Source: Ensifer sp. USDA 6670
Lineage (GTDB): Bacteria; Pseudomonadota; Alphaproteobacteria; Rhizobiales; Rhizobiaceae
Direction: 5' to 3'
Length of the DNA stretch: 34,721 nucleotides
NCBI GenBank assembly: GCA_000421085.1
Contig: ATWE01000034.1
Span: 1 to 34,721 of the forward strand
Shown: piece by piece, positions 24,903 through 32,809 of the stretch
Position numbering within the stretch: position 1 is the stretch's first letter
Layout of the letters: each line of letters opens with the position of its first letter
Program-made: the position numbers and the translations under genes
Notes under the pieces: model-generated
Databases searched by the model: none
What the model saw: only the letters and a program-made list of their open reading frames with translations
What the model was told of the DNA's origin: nothing

Positions 24903-26450
24903 ATGCGGCCCGAATACGTCACTGCAGTGGAGGCATGGCGGCTCAGGCGTAACTGGAAGGTAAACCTCTTCGCCGCGGTCACGCTTGTCGTGCTGCTCCT
25001 CTCCGTCGTCGCCCTCGTTGCGGCGATCAATGTGCTCAGCCGTATCTCGGACAACGGGACACCGCACTACGCCGACATCGGCGAGCACTTCAAGTACGGC
25101 TCGATCGGCGCCGAACCAAACAGCGGCATTCCTTATGCGATCTGGAAAACCCTTCCGGCGCTATTTCCTACCGAGTTCGGCGGTCGCAACGACTACTCCA
25201 CTTTCGGCTTCCTCTACGAGAAGGATCTCGACGGCAATCCTCGGGACCTTCCGATCGGCGTATCGCGACGGAAGGTCCGCGGGGTAGATGTCGTCTGGCT
25301 GAACTGCGCGACGTGTCACACCGGAACATGGCGCGAGACAGCGCAGGGGCCGGCGCACATCGTCCCGGCCATGCCGTCCAATAATCTCGACTTCGGGCGC
25401 TTCGTACGCTTGGTTCTCTCGCTCGCAGTCGATCCGAGGCTCGCGCCGGATCGGCTGTTCCCGGAAATGGAGAAGCAAGGCATAGAACTTGGCCTCGTCG
25501 ACAGGTTGATCTGGCGCATCGCGGTCTTGCCGATGTTCAGAGAGGGGCTGCTGCAAACCCGGGCGGCACTGCTGCCGCTGCTGGACAAGCAGCCTCCCTG
25601 GGGACCGGGACGGGTGGACACGTTCAATCCATATAAATTGATCCAGTTCGGAGTGAGGGAATCGGTCTTGGATGCGCAGGAAAGGATCGGCGTGGCCGAC
25701 CTGCCGGCCGTCTTCGACCAGAGGCCGCGCGAAGGCATGAACCTTCACTGGGACGGCAACAACGCCAATCTCGGCGAGCGCAACCTCTCGGCGGCGATCG
25801 GCGCCGGCGTCACCCCCGAAACCGTCGACCACGAGGCGATCGAGCGCGTGGCCGACTGGCTCGGCGGGCTGAAGCCACCCCAAAGTCCGCATCAGCCGGA
25901 CCGAGAGGCAGTCGCTCGCGGCAAGATCACCTACCGAGCAGCCTGCGCCTCATGCCATGGCCACCAGGAGGGCCGGGACTACGTGTTCGAAGGCGCCAGG
26001 ATCGGGCAGGTGGAGCCGATTGCCGAACTCGGCACCGACAGATCGCGCCTGGATTCCTACACGGACTGGTTCCGCGCCCGCCAGTTGGCCGAACTCTTCG
26101 CGGGTACGCCCTACCAGTTCAAACACTTCAAGAAGACGGACGGTTACGCCAACCTGCCGCTCGATGGGTTGTGGCTGCGCGGTCCCTATCTTCACAACGG
26201 TTCGGTCCCCACGCTTGCGGCGTTGTTGCAACCGCCGGAGCGGCGGCCAAAGGCGTTCATTCGGGGATCGGACGTCATCGATCCGTCCGGCGGTTTCGTA
26301 TCGCCAGCCTGCGACCCGGGACATCGCCCCGAAGGCCTATATTGCTTCGACACAACATTGCCCGGCAACAGTTCCGGCGGGCACGCTTACGGCGTGGACC
26401 TGACCGAGGCGGAAAAGGACGACCTTCTCGCATATTTGCTGACGTTCTGA
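24903..26450 (+). CDS. Membrane-anchored di-heme c-type cytochrome (CCP/RoxA-like)
   Basis: A 515-residue protein with one N-terminal membrane anchor (about residues 21-44) and two covalent heme motifs, CATCH (135-139) and CASCH (348-352). The C-terminal signature GLWLRGPYLHNGSVPTL is shared with di-heme peroxidases and with rubber oxygenase RoxA-type proteins. It should face the periplasm. Family members reduce peroxides, or in RoxA cleave polyisoprene oxidatively. Start is the ATG directly after the preceding TAG. In this operon it could take or supply electrons, or itself act on the oxygenated lipid (inference). It is longer than simple CcpA (~330 aa), which favours the RoxA-like branch. 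Confidence 0.87.
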   Translation: MRPEYVTAVEAWRLRRNWKVNLFAAVTLVVLLLSVVALVAAINVLSRISDNGTPHYADIGEHFKYGSIGAEPNSGIPYAIWKTLPALFPTEFGGRNDYSTFGFLYEKDLDGNPRDLPIGVSRRKVRGVDVVWLNCATCHTGTWRETAQGPAHIVPAMPSNNLDFGRFVRLVLSLAVDPRLAPDRLFPEMEKQGIELGLVDRLIWRIAVLPMFREGLLQTRAALLPLLDKQPPWGPGRVDTFNPYKLIQFGVRESVLDAQERIGVADLPAVFDQRPREGMNLHWDGNNANLGERNLSAAIGAGVTPETVDHEAIERVADWLGGLKPPQSPHQPDREAVARGKITYRAACASCHGHQEGRDYVFEGARIGQVEPIAELGTDRSRLDSYTDWFRARQLAELFAGTPYQFKHFKKTDGYANLPLDGLWLRGPYLHNGSVPTLAALLQPPERRPKAFIRGSDVIDPSGGFVSPACDPGHRPEGLYCFDTTLPGNSSGGHAYGVDLTEAEKDDLLAYLLTF

Positions 26451-26463
26451 AACGGAGTTCGAC

Positions 26464-26886
26464 ATGATGGACCAACTGACGGTCGGCTGGACTCAGGCGC
26501 GTGCAGCCGACAGCCTTGCCCTCTATCGCCGCGTGCTCGGCCTGAACCTGGTCCTGCACCTCCTGATCGGGCTCGCCTGTATCTTCCTTCCTTATTGGGT
26601 CTCGAATGTCTTTGGCCTTCCGGAGCCGCTGCCGACCGGCTGGGTGAGAGGCTGGGGCGCGACGTTGATCCTCGTCACAGGGCTCTACGTTCCGGGTTTC
26701 CTAGACCCTGCGCATCACCGCGCTCCCAACATAATCGGCGTACTCGGCAGACTCTGGATGGCGACCATCTGGACCTTCTGCGGCGGGGGATTTTTGTGGT
26801 TCGCCGCTTTTGACTTCCTGTTCTTCCTGGTTCTCGCGATTCTTTACCTGCGATTTCTGCAGAACACTCTGATGAGCAGACCATGA
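26464..26886 (+). CDS. Small four-TM membrane protein
   Basis: A 140-residue hydrophobic protein with four predicted membrane segments (about 28-47, 64-80, 93-110 and 113-132). It resembles small membrane subunits found beside di-heme cytochromes, but I cannot name the family. GGAG lies 6 nt before the ATG and it follows the cytochrome gene by 13 bp, so it is the last gene of the dioxygenase operon. A role in anchoring or quinone contact is conceivable but not shown. Confidence 0.8.
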   Translation: MMDQLTVGWTQARAADSLALYRRVLGLNLVLHLLIGLACIFLPYWVSNVFGLPEPLPTGWVRGWGATLILVTGLYVPGFLDPAHHRAPNIIGVLGRLWMATIWTFCGGGFLWFAAFDFLFFLVLAILYLRFLQNTLMSRP

Positions 26887-26926
26887 ATCAAAACTTCTTC
26901 GATGTGCATTTGTTGGAGGGCGACAG

Positions 26927-27429
26927 ATGAGCAAGAACATTCTCATTTCTCGGACGGCACGGGCCAGGCGGGCGGATGCCAGACGAACGGCGCAGCAATG
27001 TCTATAAGCCCTACAGGACGACACGCCGGCGTCCACGGATATTGGCGGGAGCTATCCCGAGAATGAGTCGAGGCTCTCCGACGTCGCGCTCGCCTGGATG
27101 GTGGAGCGGAGGACGAACATTCCACATCCGATCATTATCGAGCAAAACTGGCTGAACCTCTTCCGTGCAGCGGCGCTCAGCATGACGAATGCAAGAGCGG
27201 TCGAGTGAAGTGGACTCAGGGTTTCAGGGAGATACCAAGAGACGCGCAGTTGCATCCTTCGGTTTTAGAGCGCTTCCAACTGACGGGTTTCGTTCAGTAC
27301 GACGAGTTTCGGATCTATAGGCCCGAATGCCTGAGAAATCACCCGGAAGTGACGAGCTTATATGATCCCTTGCCGCAGGCGCCGAACATGCCATGGCTGA
27401 CGCCACTCAGGAACACGCTGCGGATCTAG
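26927..27429 (+). pseudogene. Degraded DUF2235 (Tle1-like phospholipase) gene, frameshifted and internally deleted
   Basis: Pieces of a DUF2235 alpha/beta hydrolase can be read across all frames. MSKNILI at 26927 (GGAGG 6 nt upstream) continues after a 1-base shift as FSDGTGQAGG, and after another shift as MPDERRSNVYK: the family's N-terminal signature. The middle, with the nucleophile region, is missing. Then DIGGSYPENESRLSDVALAWM (27038 on), NIPHPIII and, shifted again, LHPSVLERF and YRPECLRNHPE match the family's C-terminus, ending at a TAG at 27429. Intact members of this type include T6SS phospholipase effectors. At ~500 bp it is roughly one third to one half of a normal gene, and at least three frameshifts make it dead. 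Confidence 0.8.
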
Positions 27430-27736
27430 CATGCCAGCGATGTTCTGAATGGAGGGGCGTGAGCCGCCGGAGGTGGCCTGCGGCGAATTAAGCCGCATAT
27501 AAACAAAGCGCAAAACTAGCAATACTTGCACGCTAAGAGCGGTCTGGATGTAACGCACGGAACACACGCTGAGCGCACTTTACGCTATCATGATGACTCC
27601 GGTCGCCCTGTGTGAGCGCCACCAAATACCGAGCATCGCAATACTAACGGCCAGCGTATGGCCAAGCGGAACCTAGTGTGAAACTCGGAATATCTCAAGC
27701 CCAACAAGCGGCGAGCGAGCTATTATGGAGTTTATT
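27430..27736. other. Intergenic region before the signal-peptide ORF
   Basis: About 300 bp with no motif-bearing frame. It presumably carries the promoter for the peptide and the 608-residue membrane protein; I cannot point to confident -35/-10 boxes. Confidence 0.4.
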
Positions 27737-27853
27737 ATGCGAACGAACTTCTTTTTGAACCTGATTTTGTCGTTCACTTTATCGTGCAGTCTTGTTCCCG
27801 TTGCATCAGTAGACGCGAGCGCCCAATGCAATCCGCAGATCAACAGATGTTGA
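27737..27853 (+). CDS. Tiny secreted-peptide ORF (signal peptide plus nonapeptide)
   Basis: A 38-codon ORF too short for usual gene calling. MRTNFFLNLILSFTLSC begins a classical signal sequence: Arg, a hydrophobic core and then ASA as cleavage site. The predicted mature part is only QCNPQINRC, nine residues with cysteines at positions 2 and 9 that could form a small disulfide ring. GGAG lies 6 nt upstream of the ATG at 27737. An in-frame ATG at 27725 is less likely. The TGA is 13 bp before the start of the membrane-protein gene, overlapping its ribosome-binding region, so the pair is probably co-transcribed and coupled. It may also be just a leader peptide; I do not recognise a family. Confidence 0.5.
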   Translation: MRTNFFLNLILSFTLSCSLVPVASVDASAQCNPQINRC

Positions 27854-27866
27854 GGGGGGCACAAAC

Positions 27867-29693
27867 ATGGGCACCTTGCTTTCGATCGATTGGTTGCGTG
27901 ATCCTACGAGTCTATCTTTCCTGTTCGGGGCGCTGACGATCGCTGTTCATTCACGCAAACGGGTCGAGTCCTTGATCACACCTCCCAGAGGGGAGGAATT
28001 CGACTTCGTACGCCTTCTTTCGCTTCCGGCAATTGTCGGCAAGAGGGTTTTCCGAAAGGCTTATCTGATATACACGGTGTCGTTGGAAATTCTCTATTTC
28101 TTTATGTGCGCCTCGCAGCCGATCGTCCGCGTTCTCGCCGATGGAAAGCTCGAGGGCTTTGAAGGACCGGCATGGCCGCTCACTGCGGCCCTCATTGTCA
28201 TCGGCGTCATCCCGTCTACCCCGTTGTTCGCTCAGATCGAGCTTAGCCTGCGAAGCATGGCACATAGCGTGTCCAATATTCCCGACGAGTTTTTCGAGCG
28301 TGTGACCAAGCTGTCCCAGAGCGAGATTGAGGCCTATGTCGGACGGGATCCTCGCTATGAGCCAGACCTACAGAAGTTTCGTAAGATTCAGAGCCTCGCT
28401 CTTTACGCTGGCTGTTCTCGCGAAGAGGCTGACAAGGTCGCCAGACGGACGGTCGGTGCCGAGCTGTTCGCAAGATGGACGCTCAACGGCCAGGACATTT
28501 GGTCAGCGGGGGAGTTTGACAAATATCGCGATATACTGGACGTTCTTCGTCCAAGATCCGAAAGCCTGAAGCAGGAAGTAAAGGATCTTGTGGCAAAGAC
28601 GCTGGCTTCACCCGTCGTAAGATATGTCATGGACAGAAGTAAGACCTCTTTTGAGTTTCCTATCAAGGATGGAGACCCTCAAGGAATTCAATCTATTTCG
28701 ACCGAAATTTTTGCGAATCCAGGCTCGTTTTCGCCGCCGCTGCAACAAGAAGATATCAGGTTCTATCTAACGCTAGCCGACCTGTGGCGCGCCAAGGCTA
28801 CGGAGATCGGAATATCCAACCGGAGACTGAGCGCCCTTTTCGCGATCATCGCTCTGAACGATACCAGAGTGATGAAGGCATACCTCCATCCGGACCCGGG
28901 CGCTCGGTCCAGGCTGGACGTCGTGCTCGGAGAACTGCTGTTGCTTGTACGAAGGAGCCGGAGCAAACCTCGGCCTTGGAACAATGCGGCCTTGCTAGCG
29001 AGCTTCACCGCATTTGCGAGCTGCGTCATCTTGCTGACGGCATACCACAAAGTGCATGCGGTTCTCTCGCCCAGCCGATCGAGCGTAGGTCCTTTCGAAG
29101 AGGCCTTCTTCACTTCGGCCTCGCTCTTTACGAGCTTTCTTGTCGCCGCGATTTGCGCTCTTTTCGTACGAACCTACAAGATCGAGCAGGGCACATGGAC
29201 ACCATTCTCGGACGTCCGCAATTTCCCGCTTTCTCAGTACGGCGGCATCGTGTTCGCCGCTACGATCTGCGCCTTCGCTACAGCCATCGTTTGGGTGATA
29301 CTGTACCAGTGGAGATATGACAGCGTAATCGGGCTGCTGCAGATCGGCCAAGGGGGAATTCTTGTGCTCTTGGGTTATTACGCGATCTGCTCCCTTATTC
29401 CAGCAATGTACGGTGTCGGCATCTGCGTGATAACGGATTGCCTGACCGACCAAGAAGAAAACCTCAGAGGCCTCAAACTTCCCCTTTATTGCTTCGGAGC
29501 GATATTCATCACAATCTACATTCTGCTTGAAACAAGTATTCTGATCGAACCGGCATATCAGGCGACCTTCATGGCCGGCTTGGTTTCAAAATCTCTGTTT
29601 TCGCTTATCTCACTTGTGACGTTCACTTGGAGCCTGCGGGCGTATGGACAAGCTGGAAGCCGCGCCGTTTTGGGCAGCGTACGGCCCCTGTAA
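27867..29693 (+). CDS. Large multi-pass membrane protein, unknown family
   Basis: 608 residues. Hydrophobic segments lie at about 68-86, 103-121, 374-392, 413-433, 460-480, 496-521, 540-560 and 570-590. The ~250-residue stretch between the first pair and the rest (122-373) is hydrophilic and mostly helical, probably cytoplasmic, with several Cys-poor charged repeats but no motif I recognise. A run of six G at 27854-27859 serves as ribosome-binding site. It is followed by a two-TM protein, a peptidoglycan hydrolase and a lipase on the same strand. It could be a transporter, a sensor or the membrane part of a release system; nothing visible decides this. Confidence 0.75.
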   Translation: MGTLLSIDWLRDPTSLSFLFGALTIAVHSRKRVESLITPPRGEEFDFVRLLSLPAIVGKRVFRKAYLIYTVSLEILYFFMCASQPIVRVLADGKLEGFEGPAWPLTAALIVIGVIPSTPLFAQIELSLRSMAHSVSNIPDEFFERVTKLSQSEIEAYVGRDPRYEPDLQKFRKIQSLALYAGCSREEADKVARRTVGAELFARWTLNGQDIWSAGEFDKYRDILDVLRPRSESLKQEVKDLVAKTLASPVVRYVMDRSKTSFEFPIKDGDPQGIQSISTEIFANPGSFSPPLQQEDIRFYLTLADLWRAKATEIGISNRRLSALFAIIALNDTRVMKAYLHPDPGARSRLDVVLGELLLLVRRSRSKPRPWNNAALLASFTAFASCVILLTAYHKVHAVLSPSRSSVGPFEEAFFTSASLFTSFLVAAICALFVRTYKIEQGTWTPFSDVRNFPLSQYGGIVFAATICAFATAIVWVILYQWRYDSVIGLLQIGQGGILVLLGYYAICSLIPAMYGVGICVITDCLTDQEENLRGLKLPLYCFGAIFITIYILLETSILIEPAYQATFMAGLVSKSLFSLISLVTFTWSLRAYGQAGSRAVLGSVRPL

Positions 29694-29780
29694 ACTTGCT
29701 GACGCCGCCAACGCCTCGAGTTCTGTCTCGAGAGGTTTCGAAGACCAGAATACCAGATCGCGCAAGTGCGGGAGTAAACG

Positions 29781-30536
29781 ATGAGCGCCATAGCATATGC
29801 CATCGCCAGCATTCCAATCGCAATCTTGCTTGCCTGGATCCTCAAGCGTTTCCAGATCGGCGAGAGTACGACCTTCATTGCGCTGCTGTTGCTTCCGCTC
29901 GGCGTCTGGGGCATCGCGTCGGGTGCTATCAGTGAATTTTCCGCCGGAGGTGTCGCGCTCAAGTTCCGCGAAGCCGCAAAAGCAGAAGTCAAGCTCTTAC
30001 CGCTCACCGATGTAGTAGAGGACTTCCAAGCAGTCGAGAAAGGCGGCGTTTCGGCAATCGAGGGCTTCACGCGCAACTTGGTACCTGGCAAGCCCGTGGC
30101 GCTGGTGCTGAAACTCGGCCGACCAGGTTACTACGTGCCTTCCGCGGTCGTCCTTTATCTTCAGGCGTTGTCGAGTTTCGATCCGGAGCTGACGTTGGTC
30201 GTGACGGATGCAGAAGGAAAATTTGTCGCGTCCGCCGACGGTCGAGCCGTGATCAATTTTCTCGCTGGCCAGAACGACTTCCAGGCTCAGGAACGTTTTC
30301 GCGAAGCGCTTGATGCCCCTGATGCGAGCAAGCTTCTTGAGTTGCCGGGCTTTACCGGTGAAGCGATCGCCGCCAACGCAACGAACGCGGAGGCGCTTAA
30401 GAAAATAGACGAGTTGGCGCGTCGGACGCTCGTGGCCCTGGACCGCGACGGCCGCCCGAAGGGGCTCGCCAAGCGCGACGCGATCGTCACGCATCTACTC
30501 GTGCAGCTCGCCTCCGGCAGTGTCGGGACACCCTGA
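29781..30536 (+). CDS. Two-TM protein with cytoplasmic domain, unknown family
   Basis: 251 residues. Two N-terminal membrane segments (about 3-19 and 32-50) are followed by a soluble domain. Within it, PSAVVLYLQALSSFDPELTLVVTDAEGKFVASADGRAVINFL has the strand-helix pattern of a CBS-like subdomain, but only one such unit is seen and the call is weak. GGGAG lies 7 nt before the ATG. The gap to the preceding membrane-protein gene is 87 bp, so they are probably one transcript. Function unknown. Confidence 0.72.
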   Translation: MSAIAYAIASIPIAILLAWILKRFQIGESTTFIALLLLPLGVWGIASGAISEFSAGGVALKFREAAKAEVKLLPLTDVVEDFQAVEKGGVSAIEGFTRNLVPGKPVALVLKLGRPGYYVPSAVVLYLQALSSFDPELTLVVTDAEGKFVASADGRAVINFLAGQNDFQAQERFREALDAPDASKLLELPGFTGEAIAANATNAEALKKIDELARRTLVALDRDGRPKGLAKRDAIVTHLLVQLASGSVGTP

Positions 30537-30706
30537 TCGCTGGACAACCTGGGGCGCCTGTGCCGCCGGAACTCATTGTCAGGCGCGTCTGGCAACCACA
30601 TCCTTAACAGCACAGTAGGTGACAATACGCGCTTAAATTGAGATGCTACATTAGGGATATTTAAATTAGTTGAGCTTTTCAGTTGGCGCGTTGTCAGGGG
30701 GGTACA

Positions 30707-32647
30707 ATGACAACGATTGATCAATCAGGTCTAAAAGGCAAAATCCGCGACCGGCCAATCAGCAGAGAGCTGGAACTCGTGCTGCTCAAAGCTGGCAGCG
30801 CCGCAGGCGTCGATAAGATATTCATAACCTCCGGCGGGCAGCCAGGAAGCACCGGCAGATCGACCGGATCGACACGCCACAATGGGGGCAGAGCCGCAGA
30901 TCTGCGGTTGATCTCCCGCAGTAAGACGTTGACATTTTCCGATGTCGACGCCCATGAGACCGTAAAGAAGTTTGTCATATCCGCGGCGGCGCATGGCGCC
31001 ACCGGCATCGGGGCAGCTGTTGGCTACATGGGGCCCGATACACTGCACGTCGGATTTGGACTGACACCTAGCGATTCAAGCAAGCTCGTCTGGGGCGCCG
31101 GTGGCCGATCGAAGAATGCTCCTGGCTGGTTGAGAGATGCAGCCGCGGAAGGTTGGAGCGACCCGCCGAGCTGGGCCTTCGATACTGATGGGGAGCTAGC
31201 TGAAGATTTGCCCGAGGAAGAAGACGCGGAGTTCGGCGCGGAGGAAGATAATGACGGCCCCGTCGCGATCCCGAAACGCTTCAACATCGACGTAATCCGT
31301 GCGGCTGAGGCAACACAGCGTCATTGGGGCATTCCAGCATCTGTCACGCTCGCCCAATGGGCGGTGGAGAGCGCATATGGCGAGCGCATGCCCCCCGGCT
31401 CCAACAATCCCTTTGGCATCAAGGCGCGTCCGGGGCAGCCGCACGTCTTAGCACTGACCACGGAGTTCGTGAACGGCAAGGCAAGGAAAGTTCACGAAAC
31501 ATTCAGAATCTTCGCGAGCCTCGAGGAAGCTTTCATCAAGCACGGCGAACTACTTGGCTCCGCGCCGACATACGCGAACGCGCGGAAGTTCGCGAACGAG
31601 CCGGATCGCTTCGCGGACGCGCTCACGGGCATTTACGCCACCGATACGAATTACGGTTCGCTGCTCAAGTCGATTATGCGCAGTAACAACCTGTACGCAT
31701 TTGATAGCCTCGCGAGCGAGGGGAGTTCGTCGAACGGCTTCGACCAGGAGGTTAACGTGACCAAACCATTGCAGCAGGGCGATGTCGACCTCATCCGTGT
31801 GACTGCATTGCAGCAACGCCTTGTCGGCCTCGGCTACAAGCTAGGAGAAATCGACGGTGAGTTCGGATCTCTCACAGCAGGTGCTCTTCTGGCATTCCAG
31901 AATGACAATGGGCTTCCGACTACGGGTGTTCTGGACGCGGCGACCGAGGCGGCACTGAATAGTGCGAAACCTCGCCGCCTCGATGACGATCGCATGAGAG
32001 CGACGGAGCGAGAGCTCGCCCAGAGTGGATCGCGCATTATCCTCGATGCTCGCAGAAGCCGAGTATTGAGTTGGATCGCCGGTGCTTTTGGAGCGTTCGG
32101 CCTTGGTAACAGTGCGATAGTCAATGCAGCTGGCAGCGCCGCAACGCACGCGAGTGCTCCTCTTCCAGAAGGGTTGCTACCTTTCCTGGTACGCATCCAG
32201 GAACTCCGGCCGGATGCCAGCGATGCCGATCTTTTGCAGATTTCAGCGGCGGCCAAGACGCTCTCAGGGCAACTGACGGCCCTTTCCCTCCCTCCGGAGG
32301 TCGTGCAGACGCTCGATCAGTTGCGCAGAATTATACCGCAGGAAGTTCTGTCCAGTAAGCCGGAACTTGTCAGCGCTCTGGGAACAATTGGCGAGATGGC
32401 GGGACCACCGCCGTCGTCTTTACGCACCGTCATCGACGTTCTGCCGACCTTTTTTGCCAACGAGAGCGTGCTCCAGACTGCTATGCAGGGTCTCGCGACC
32501 GTGGGCGCGAGTGTACTTCCTGGCTTTGGCGGCTCGTTGACGCTCCTGGGGCTGGGCCTGGCCGGACGCTACTTCGCGAATAGAATTGCCGCTGCGCGTG
32601 TGGACGACCATAGGAACGGAGGAAACATCAATCCTCTGGAAGGCTAG
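30707..32647 (+). CDS. Multidomain peptidoglycan hydrolase: M15-like peptidase, GH73 glucosaminidase, PG-binding domain, hydrophobic tail
   Basis: 646 residues from the ATG at 30707, which has GGGGGG 4 nt upstream. Residues 1-120 resemble an M15 peptidase: HNGGRAAD fits HxxGxAxD (His58, Asp65) with a later His114 in LHVGFG. Residues ~190-335 form a FlgJ/GH73 glucosaminidase with AQWAVESAYG (Glu221) and NNPFGIKA. Residues 352-420 form a PG_binding_1 repeat (LQQRLVGLGYKLGEIDGEFG). The C-terminus has hydrophobic segments near 452-475 and 600-625. No signal peptide. An acidic linker (165-185) separates the first two domains. Such a build suits a phage-type or injected lysin rather than a normal autolysin. 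Confidence 0.87.
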   Translation: MTTIDQSGLKGKIRDRPISRELELVLLKAGSAAGVDKIFITSGGQPGSTGRSTGSTRHNGGRAADLRLISRSKTLTFSDVDAHETVKKFVISAAAHGATGIGAAVGYMGPDTLHVGFGLTPSDSSKLVWGAGGRSKNAPGWLRDAAAEGWSDPPSWAFDTDGELAEDLPEEEDAEFGAEEDNDGPVAIPKRFNIDVIRAAEATQRHWGIPASVTLAQWAVESAYGERMPPGSNNPFGIKARPGQPHVLALTTEFVNGKARKVHETFRIFASLEEAFIKHGELLGSAPTYANARKFANEPDRFADALTGIYATDTNYGSLLKSIMRSNNLYAFDSLASEGSSSNGFDQEVNVTKPLQQGDVDLIRVTALQQRLVGLGYKLGEIDGEFGSLTAGALLAFQNDNGLPTTGVLDAATEAALNSAKPRRLDDDRMRATERELAQSGSRIILDARRSRVLSWIAGAFGAFGLGNSAIVNAAGSAATHASAPLPEGLLPFLVRIQELRPDASDADLLQISAAAKTLSGQLTALSLPPEVVQTLDQLRRIIPQEVLSSKPELVSALGTIGEMAGPPPSSLRTVIDVLPTFFANESVLQTAMQGLATVGASVLPGFGGSLTLLGLGLAGRYFANRIAAARVDDHRNGGNINPLEG

Positions 32648-32809
32648 AGAGTCTTTAGAGGTGGAGTAAACTCCGGGCTAGCCTAGGGGTCTTCATGTAA
32701 GTCTGCACCCGCACAATGATGGACTCTGGATCCTGGACCAAAAGGGGCACTGGACCCCGAATGCGCCAATCTATCTTCCGCGATATTTTGCTCATGGGGG
32801 GCTATAATT
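32648..32809. other. Short intergenic region between lysin and lipase genes
   Basis: 162 bp with no gene; it ends in the GGGGGG ribosome-binding tract (32796-32801) of the lipase gene. Confidence 0.5.

Noticed and set aside
26927..27007. 26-codon ORF with an excellent ribosome-binding site (MSKNILI...) as a possible small protein
   Set aside because: Reading the neighbouring frames shows it is the start of a frameshifted DUF2235 gene, not an independent peptide.
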